Part shown: positions 47,757-55,532 of the stretch, piece by piece
Position numbering within the stretch: the stretch's first letter is position 1
Layout of the letters: every line of letters starts with the position of its first letter
Assembly (NCBI GenBank): GCA_004335635.1
Contig: QAXH01006740.1
Coordinates: 6,819 to 62,350 of the forward strand
Direction of reading: 5' to 3'
DNA: 55,532 nucleotides
Source: Chloromonas sp. AAM2
Lineage: Eukaryota > Chlorophyta > Chlorophyceae > Chlamydomonadales > Chlamydomonadaceae
The notes under the pieces: generated by a model
What the model saw: the letters and a program-made list of their open reading frames with translations, nothing else
Database searches by the model: none
What the model was told of the DNA's origin: nothing
Program-made: the position numbers and the translations under genes

Positions 47757-50700
47757 TTAGACTGTCCCAGCAACCGCTCTTTTGACTGATGCTACAGCTG
47801 CTCTCTCTGCTGCTGCTGCTGCAGCCGGTCGTCTGCGCATTGGTATAAGTGGACAAAACAAAGGTGCACGTGCTGCTTTCGCTTGTGCAGGAATGGCTGC
47901 TGGTGCTTTTGTTGTTGCTGCTGCTACTGACACTGGTGATGGCATCCCTGCTGCTCCCGTTGCTCGATCTCCTTGCACCGCTGCTTCCACAGCTTGTGCT
48001 TTGCCTGCTTCACCCACGGCTCCAAGCGCCATACTAGCAGATTCTGCCACATCTGTTGTCTCCCCTGGTTTCATTTCAACCCTCGCTCTTGGTACTGCTG
48101 GTGGGACTACTCCTGACACCAATGTTGCTGTGTCATGTGACACTGCTGCTGCTGCCGCTGATGTGCCGGTTGCAGTGAAGTCTGACGCTCCTGTTCCTGC
48201 TGCCGCTGTGGCTGCTGCTGCTCCTGGTGCCGGAGGAGCAGAGGAAGCTGCCATAACCGGGGCTCCAGCTTCTGCTAATCCCATCACTGGCTGTGGACTA
48301 CCTGCTGTTGTGGTGGCAGCATGCCTAGGCGAAGCAGCCAACCCTATCCCTGCTTCAGACCTCAACACAGCTGTGCTACTGCTGGAACTGATCTTTAGAC
48401 CACCACTCTTGTCCCCGCTGCCAGTCCCCTCCTGCATACCGCCACTCACTACCAGCGCACCCACATCACCATGGGCACCACCAGAGTGCTTTCTCCGTTT
48501 GGATTCCTCCCGCCCCCCATCCCCGCCTCTGTCGTCCCTGTCCCTCCTTTCCCGCTTGGAACCCCCTTGTGAGTGCGAGTCGCCCTTGGCCTTGCCCGAC
48601 CCGCCCCCGGCGCCCGAGGCCCCAGTACCGGAAGCACCACCCTTATCCTTGCCATCCGTGTCCTTGTCGGAAGTGAAAGAGGGAGGGGGCTTGAGGTAGA
48701 AGTCACGGGCGTTGGTGGGGGGTTTGCGGGAGATCAGAATTGCACCCAGCCTGAAGCAAGCACACAGCATGGATCAGCATGGAGCAGCAGCTGTTTGTGG
48801 CAGCTAAGACCTCAGGCAATCAAAAACCCAGTGCCGTTGCTTGTGATGGCAAGATACTGATAAACATGGCGTTGACGTTGCTGGAGCAAACAATAAGCAG
48901 CAGGGGTATGAAAAAGAAGAATGAAAAAAAGATTGATCAGTCTGTTGATGCGGAATGCACACCTGAGAATGCGCGCTAGCCTCGAGTCCTCTGGTCGGCA
49001 GGGCGCTGTGAGCTGCAGGTACGCAAAGTCAAACGCCGCCTTGACATGGCGCACGTTGTAGGAGTTCCTGCGCAATGAGAACACAAAACGCCTTACAGCC
49101 TCCATTGTAATCAGGCACATCGCTCATCACAGTCGGCACCATCCGGTACCACAGACGAGCAGCTGCCACATGCGCCGCCTTGACCTGTGCAACAACCAGA
49201 CCCAGTTCTTGACGTCAACAAGATCAGCAGCAGACGTCCTGTTGCAGTTACCGCAGATTGTCCAACCCACCAGTGATCCCTCGTCCAACATTATGCCTTT
49301 GCAATCTCATCGCGTTTGCATCTGGCCCAGTCCCACCTTCACACAGCCCAGCACCCTACCTTGTCACGTCGTTGTTCGCATCCTTTGGGTCCTCCACCGA
49401 GAGCAGGGAGGGGCGCTCGGTGTTGAGCCACCCGCTGAACGACTTGCCGCCGTCCGGCTTCGCGTCCTTGCGGAAGAAACGGCCGCAGTCAGACGCATTA
49501 TCGCCCATGGCGGACACGCCAATCTGCCAGGCGCACGGTGTTGGTCAGGTTGGTCAGAAAAGCCTGAACTTGATCTAACTTACACACACGCCAGTCGGCA
49601 AACATGTCACGCGCTGCCAGGATACTGTGTGCATATGCAGATCAGAAATCAGAAAGACCAGAAGCTGGTGTAACTTGCAGAGCAGTCAGCGGATACGCCT
49701 TGGAATGCCAAAGTGCATGGCGTGATATATGCCATGTACAGCGTGCAGGGATGGGTCAGGAAGTCCCAAACCTGATCCACTTGTCAGTCAGGACCTATTT
49801 GAACGTGCTGACATGTCAATCATTACATGTCAATCATCACATGTCAATCATCACATGTCAATCATCACATGTCAATCATCACATGTCAATCAGCAAATGG
49901 AATGCCAAAGTGCTGAACGCATGACATCCTGCCTGTTCCCGTCCATGGGATGAGACCACAACCCCTGCAATTGTACATGCGCACCACGTGCAAGGCGATG
50001 CCATGCAATGGACTGGGGCATGTGATGTGTGTGTGTGTGCATTCGTGTGTGTGCGTGTTTTGCTACTTCGGCGTTGTACGGGATGGTTACCCCTCCTCGA
50101 ACCCACGTGTGGCCCTGTGTCACCCTCATCAGACACACACCTCTGGCATGTTGATGACCCTTCCGAACAGCCTGAAGAAGTCCACCAGCAGCACCCCCAG
50201 GCTAGGCTCCAGCAGCCCAGCCGGTTCAGCACCGCCCTTGCCGCTCCTGGAGCGCTTGCCCTCCGGCCCTGGGGTCTGGCTGTGGCTGGGCTTGGGCTTG
50301 CGGGAGGTGTGCAGGCGCAGAAAGGCGGCCACCAAGGTGATGAGCGCGTAGGAGCCGATGCCGCCGGTGTACACCTGAGCGCAGAACAAGTATGATGGAA
50401 TCATGGCAATGATGGGATATACTGATTACAAGATTGTTGTACGCATGCGATGGAATTGCATCCATTACAGAGAATGTATAGGAAATACATCAATGGTACT
50501 ACATTGAATAAAGGAACCCGTGCCGCCGGAGGCATGCAAGCTGATGAGCGCGGTGGATGATGATCGGCCGCTGGGGCTGCAGCTGCAAAGGTGCGCTGCT
50601 TGTGCTTGTACTGCGATTGGGTGGTTTCAAAAAGGAGGTCGTTCGTCTGCGGTGATGTGGTGACATCCTTAAGGAATGAAATCACCGCAGGTGCTTGTTT

Positions 50701-53566
50701 GCGCAGCCCACCCTAGCTGGCTGCTTGGTCACTATCCCGTACTCCAGGAACGCACAACACTACCAGGAAAGCAATCCAGGCATGCTCCTCCCTCACCTCG
50801 TTTAGTTCCCTCTGCTGCAGGAACAGCTTAAGCACCAGCACCAGCGGCCGCATCATGGGCCAATCGCCAACAAACTCACGCACTAGCGCAGCAGCCTGCA
50901 GGGACAAAGCAGCCATTTTGTGACCAGTGCACTGTGTACAAACGGCCTTTGCACCAGGCAGACACGGCCTGGCAAGTGCTTGGCGGACTTGCCCATGCCC
51001 TACCGTGCTGATGACTTGAAAAAGCATCAGGCAATGGCAACGAACCCTCCAGAGAACGTTTATCAATCCACATGACGTGGCTGTGACAAACACCGTCAGG
51101 GATTACTCGGATGTGGCCGGCCAGTACTGCTGGGAGTCCATGCATACATACATACACTATACATAGACCTCCTGTACATAGACCTTTCGTGCATAGACCT
51201 CTTATACATGGAGGAGGCCCACACACATGGACCGAGCGTGAACGCAATCAAGCCATGCACGAGACAAGCCACCCACAGCCTCCCATCGCCCTGCCCCTTC
51301 ACCTCGGGCCCGTTGGCAACGTCAAAGGAAACGTCAAAGGCCAGGCCTCCAAACTTGAGCGTCTCGAACTTGATGATGGGTACTCGTGCACTGGCAATGA
51401 CCTGACCAGACACATGGTGACAACGGTATTACATGCCCACAATGGCATGGAAATCATGACATGGACTTGATGATAGGCGCACTGGAAATGACCTGACCAC
51501 GTGCACACACAAATGATGACAGACACATGGTGCATTTGTACAGGCAAAGAAAAAGCGCGCATGCATCCTGCACAGAAAAGCGCGCATGCATACTGCACAG
51601 CACAACCCGGATCAAACACCGGGGCGGGGTTTCGGGCTTAGTACCAGCAGCCCAATGCGACCTTTGAACTTCTTTCTCAGAATAGGTCAGGGAGGTACAC
51701 ATCCCGACCCGTGTCATGTGACGGCTTCCCTGATGTAACGTTGCCTTTAAACACCCATCTGGCAACAGTTTTGCTTTTGTGAAAACAGAGGACAAGAACG
51801 CAGGTTGGAAGCTGTCTTGACAGCCTGCACTGTTGCCAGACATGGAGAGGCCTTAAAACTAATCCCAACCCTACCCCTAAACCTAACTTCAAACCTATTC
51901 GCTTCGTTGAACAAATAGTTGGATGGACAGATGGAGGTCGACCAGGCCCCCACCTGTTCTTGACAGCCCGCACTCTTGCCGCACACACACTGAAGCCCGG
52001 GCCCTGAACAGCTTAATGGGGCCCGAACACTAATGTCAAGGTTTCGACCCCAAACCCTAACACTAATCGCACCTGCACGCTCTTCGCCACCTCCTTTCGC
52101 ATGAGTGTGGTGGCCAAGGCCCTGAGGCCACTGGGCACGTCATGGCAGTTCGAGTTGATGATAACAAGGTCAACATCGCTTGTGGGAACGAACAACCCTA
52201 CAAACAGGACAGGCACGATCAATTGAGTCCGTGCGGTGGTTTGGAATCATCACACGGGATAGCCGGTGGTTGAAACCACCACAAGGATGGGTAGGTTTGC
52301 AGCTGTGCTACATCAGACAGTGGATTGTACTGACATTGATATGAGGCTGCCAGCTCCTCCTCAGCACCAATTGCCTAGTGTATCATTGTATCCGTGAGCA
52401 ATCCGCTTGATAGTGTGGTCGCCAGGTGAAGCGTTGTAAGCCATTCCGATGCAAGCTAGACACCTGGCTCCCACCTGTGGCGAATGACCCAAACACTTGT
52501 ATCTGCGCCGAGGGAAAGATGGACCTTACAGCAGCGGTTACCTCCTCCACTGCCTCCCTCCGATTTGCCACCTCCTCTTCTGTGGGCTGAAGTAACTCAA
52601 CTAGCTCAACGATTTCTGCAGGAGCAGACACAGAAACGACATGGCAATCACGGTGAGTTGTGGGAGTTCAGACGGGTGTGGGAGTTCAAACCTGGTTCAG
52701 ATCAGAGAGGACTACATCAAGAGCCAGGAATGCAATGCATTCAGTGATTGCTGCAGAGACAAGTGTACTAGCTGTAAGTCAGGCACAGCATCGAGAGAAA
52801 AGAACGATGCCTGCTTCATCAGGTCAAACCACACGCATCCCAACCTGCTGCGGCAAGGAGATTTCAAAGCACTTCACTGCCGTTAGGTTAACGGTGCAAT
52901 CCTCACTCTGAGATTGATTGGGCTCGTCCTCTCTTGGTTATGGAGCATGGAATATGGGAGCACTCCCCACCTTGATGCAGCCTTAAGAATGGGCTTTTGA
53001 TGTTCTTGCACCACCGCATCCAATAAGGCCTCCTGCCCAAGTTTGCGATTTCCTTGTCGCTTTTGAGAGCTGGCTGGCTGTCAGTGGATGGAGCAGCAGC
53101 TGACTCAGGCAAGGGGGGCATCTCAATGAATTCTCCAGGAGACTCAGGTCTGGTCTGCTCGTCATCATCAGACAAGTCCATCTCAATGACTTCCGGCAAA
53201 TCAGGGTCAACATTTTCCGCCTCGTTAGGGATGGGAGCTGCCTCTACCCGAGACCGCAGCAGCTGCAGAAGCAAGCACATGCCGCGGGAGTGAGTGCCGG
53301 GAAGCGGTCAAAGATGGGTTTAGTTTTGGATCTGCGCCTCCATGCAAAAACAGGTGTACCTGTGGACTTTGCAGGTCCAGATTCCTAGCTGGTTCCTCAG
53401 CTCCTCGGAAAAAACTGCTTTGCTGGTGTGGATTGAACGCCAGCAGCGGCGAAAGCAAGGCATTTGCGGGTTGGGCCTCAGGGGCTGTGCCAAGGCCCAG
53501 GCCAAGACTGAACGATATGGGCGCATACGTGATGCTCGGAGCCTCCACATCCAAGGATTCTTCCAT
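47757..53566 (-). CDS. TRF4/PAPD5-type non-canonical poly(A) polymerase
   Basis: Nuclear surveillance enzyme that in other eukaryotes oligoadenylates aberrant RNAs for exosome decay (TRAMP complex). Ten phase-matched exons, 819 residues: 53566-53360, 53262-52971, 52615-52475, 52197-52073, 51401-51303, 50895-50797, 50374-50141, 49523-49360, 49067-48963, 48750-47757 (TAA). The ATG at 53566 is the first in frame after an upstream TGA. The N-terminus (1-150) is acidic and low-complexity (MDLSDDDEQ). Nucleotidyltransferase: VFGSFATGLFVPTSDVDLVI with D221 and D223, third aspartate D278 in LAFDVSFDV. PAP-associated domain: LKLFLQQRELNE, TGGIGSYALITLVAAFL, GVLLVDFFRLFG and RPSLLSVEDPKDANND. The last exon encodes a 330-residue tail: an Arg/Asp/Lys-rich part (KRERRDRDDR, ESKRRKHSGG), nuclear-localisation-like, then an Ala/Thr/Gly/Pro-rich region. 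No recognisable RNA-binding motif. Length is typical of the family except for this tail, which could be shortened by an unseen splice. Confidence 0.93.
49811..49894. repeat. 14-bp tandem array, 6 units
   Basis: Units of ACATGTCAATCATC in the TRF4-type gene intron between exons 50374-50141 and 49523-49360. Each unit contains the palindrome ACATGT. No spacers, so not a CRISPR. Confidence 0.95.
51214..51280. repeat. Dispersed repeat family 2 copy
   Basis: GCGTGAACGCAATC then AAGCCATGCACGAGACAAG, following the order of the 4345 copy; its ACCCTGAG end is not recognisable. In the TRF4-type gene intron just downstream of exon 51401-51303. Immediately left are three imperfect TACATAGACCT units (51158-51198). 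Confidence 0.6.
51543..51602. repeat. Tandem duplication of a 26-bp unit
   Basis: Two copies containing GAAAAGCGCGCATGCAT followed by CCTGCACA or ACTGCACA, in the TRF4-type gene intron 51402-52072. Confidence 0.85.
51671..51739 (+). repeat. Dispersed repeat family 1, copy F
   Basis: Near-full copy ending GACGGCTTCCCTGATGTAA, antisense to the TRF4-type gene, in the intron between exons 52197-52073 and 51401-51303. Best sequence match is to copy D. Confidence 0.85.
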
Positions 53567-53889
53567 GCCGCCCACAGATGTCCCATTTGCACAAACGAGC
53601 AAGCGCACTGTTCAAACCCGGCCATCAAACTCGGCACGTGCAAACAACAGCAAGACGTTAACGGTCGCCTTTCCTGCACATGGAAAGCAGAGAGATCAGG
53701 AGAGAAGGTGGCGCGGAAAGGCAGGAAGGCGGCAGCTTGCATGCCAAGTAACAGCGAACGCGAGCACGCTTGCACGAGGTTGATGTTGCTGAGATGGACA
53801 CCCAGCACACCTACACCCTGCCGGGCGTGCTTTCATGGAGCTGCTTGTGAACCAGCACAAACAACACTGGGAACGTGACGAGTTTTCAG

Positions 53890-54145
53890 ACCTTTGCATG
53901 CAACGCGCGCTTGCAAAACATGTGCGCATGTGCTCCCCCCTGCCCAGCACCATGTCGCACAATAACAAGTTCTGCTTCGGCACACAACTCCTGCTTGTGG
54001 CCATTGTTGAAGTTCAGGTATCGGTTTAAATGCCATGGGTTCAAAAGCCCAATCAAGCTGCTAAATGAAAGAGGAGTTCTGGGCATGGGTGGTGGCAGGG
54101 GAGCACGCACTTGTTTGTCAGGCGCGCGCTGCATGCAAATGTATG
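53890..54145. repeat. Imperfect long inverted repeat
   Basis: The segment 53892-53953 (GCATGCAACGCGCGCTTGC ... CTCCCCCCTGCCCAGCACC) is approximately the reverse complement of 54083-54141 (GGTGGTGGCAGGGGAGCACG ... GCGCGCGCTGCATGC), leaving a loop of about 130 bases. A third, shorter piece of the same wording (GTGGGTGGTGGCAGGGG) is at 54239-54255. Confidence 0.65.
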
Positions 54146-55344
54146 AAACATGCCACAGCATCGCCATTCATGCATGTGTGTCCAGTTCACAGGCAGCTGC
54201 AACAAAACACGCCCGGCATGTTGTAGGTGTACATGGCGTGGGTGGTGGCAGGGGACGTCAGGAATCTCACTCACATCAACGTCGTGCAAGCGTTCTGCTC
54301 GTGCAAACGGCGCACGTGCTGACTTTGCATGATTCTACACGGCTCTCAGCTGCCGCCTTCCTGCCTTTCTTCACCCCTTTCACTAGCGCCCTTCAATTTT
54401 TGGGGTGCATGGCTTGCTAGCGCGTCGGGTGCTTATCCCTGCTTTTACGTATTGCATGTGAAGTTGCACCATCTGCAGCAGCCCCAGCGTAGCACGCTCT
54501 CGGTAAAGTACGCACTCTTTCCCGCATTGCAAGGAAGTGTGATTGCTTGATAGGTGTACTCTGGCAATGAAGCATGCTTTAGGATGGCCTGCCGAATCCC
54601 ATGCCTGCTCAGTTCCTCGGCCAGCATAGCACAAGCATCAGATCGCCCTGCACTCCAATTCTATTCAGATCCTCTGGTGTGTGTCCTTCTGGCTGTGTGT
54701 ACGGTCCATAAACAAACGAAGTTTGCCAGTTCTGACAATTCCTGGGTCATGCACTGAAAAAGCGGTGTCGGTCCCAGTGCAGTTGACACTCACGTGTGTT
54801 CAAACAAGATGTGTTGGCTGACGATGATGCACTGCCAGTACTGGGACAACAGTGGGGCTTGTGGATACTGCTTCATTACAACCACTTAAAACAAGCACTC
54901 GAACACTAAGCGTCAATATTTTGGATATTTTGTCAACGTTCCTCCAGTGCCACATCAAGTGCAGAAGCTCAACAAAGTTTGTCATGCTGTCCATCCATTC
55001 CGTTTGCCGAACCATGTTGAATTCCTGTGATCTGGCGATTACCTTTTGTCTGAACACGGGGTCTGAGCTGTACCTGGGCTTGATATACAGGCGGTTATAC
55101 AGACCTATTCACACAAATTGTCCCAGAACTGGCAAACTTCTTTTTTCTTATGTTTTAAACTTCCTGACTACTGTTACAAAGGTGCCAATCCTCGTGTGCT
55201 GCTTCTGTTCCTCCCATATACAACCAAGCAACTTGTGTATAGTCCGGAGGTCCAGCACAGCCAATCGCCTGTCTCTACACACATGTGTATACAATAACCT
55301 ATATACTAAGCTTACGTCTCTCACTGTCGGCGTATCCATGATAT

Positions 55345-55471
55345 GTTTACATCAGGGAAGCCGTGGCAGGACACGGCACCTGACCTGCTCTGATTGACAC
55401 AAAACGCATGGGTTGGGCAAAGCAGATCATGAGACATGCTGCCGCTCTGACCTACCCTGAGTGAGAAAACA
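55345..55471 (-). repeat. Dispersed repeat family 1, copy G, interrupted
   Basis: Reverse oriented: GTTTACATCAGGGAAGCCGT at the left and CTCTGACCTACCCTGAG at 55445-55461, separated by about 45 extra bases compared with the other copies. Confidence 0.8.
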
Positions 55472-55532
55472 GCAGCCTGGCGGGCCTTGGGCCAGGATCA
55501 TAGCTTTCTGTGCCTGCGCGATGGGCGTCTGG

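Larger units (their letters stand above)
53567..55532. other. Upstream flank of the TRF4-type gene; no convincing gene
   Basis: Expected to carry the TRF4-type promoter near 53570-53800. Contains an imperfect inverted repeat (53890-54145), a shorter related segment at 54232-54262, and family 1 copy G at the right edge. From about 54790 to 55340 composition is more AT-rich, and open frames exist on both strands: plus 54852-55397, 181 codons; minus 55057-54800, with the protein-like segment VFRQKVIARSQEFNMV. None has a recognised domain, and the plus frame runs into a dispersed repeat, so I do not call them genes. Confidence 0.5.

Noticed and set aside
47782..48699. 305-codon plus-strand ORF as a gene
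   Set aside because: It is antisense to the Ala-rich last exon of the TRF4-type gene, low-complexity, with no domain; the minus frame is phase-linked to a conserved enzyme.
54852..55397. 181-codon plus-strand ORF as a gene
   Set aside because: No recognised domain, AT-rich, no splice context, and it runs into dispersed repeat copy G.

Overview
This window is eukaryotic nuclear DNA, most likely from a green alga (Chlorophyta). The genes are cut into many short exons (about 35-300 bp, a few 400-1000 bp) by GT-AG introns with CAG|GTGAG-type donors and CTGCAG-type acceptors, plus a few GC-AG introns. Proteins are of plant/algal type: a UBP14/USP5 deubiquitinase, a plant-style O-fucosyltransferase-like enzyme, an MscS channel with EF-hands, and an NTF2-like protein with a plastid-type N-terminus. 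Introns and spacers are full of minisatellites and dispersed repeats. Stops used are TGA, TAG and TAA, so the standard code applies. I assembled every gene model by hand, requiring reading phase to match across each intron. Most boundaries are well supported; the weak ones are named in each entry.

Layout, left to right. (1) 1-8058, plus: EF-hand mechanosensitive channel of the MscS/MSL family, cut at its 5' end by the window edge. (2) 10920-15870, minus: 626-residue protein joining a putative plastid transit peptide, a SnoaL/NTF2-like domain, a hydrophobic stretch, a Ser/Thr/Ala-rich linker and a lipocalin-like beta-barrel. (3) 17247-24249, minus: canonical nuclear poly(A) polymerase, 862 residues. 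(4) 24747-26240, plus: decayed coding region ending in a RING-like zinc-binding segment. (5) 27198-32949, plus: O-fucosyltransferase-like membrane glycosyltransferase, 495 residues. (6) 33957-46148, minus: UBP14/USP5 ubiquitin hydrolase, 914 residues, 21 exons, with a 154-base assembly gap in one intron. (7) 47757-53566, minus: TRF4-type non-canonical poly(A) polymerase, 819 residues. The last 2 kb shows no convincing gene.

The genes do not form a pathway or operon. Canonical and TRF4-type poly(A) polymerases lie on the same strand about 23 kb apart, and the deubiquitinase lies between them; this may be chance. The most notable points are loss of two of the four expected zinc ligands in the ubiquitin-tail-binding ZnF-UBP domain of the deubiquitinase; an intronic minisatellite in the same gene made of 11 copies of a 5' splice site; a dispersed repeat family ending in TGTAA (the chlorophyte poly(A) signal) with copies inside introns of five of the six genes; and the NTF2-lipocalin fusion.
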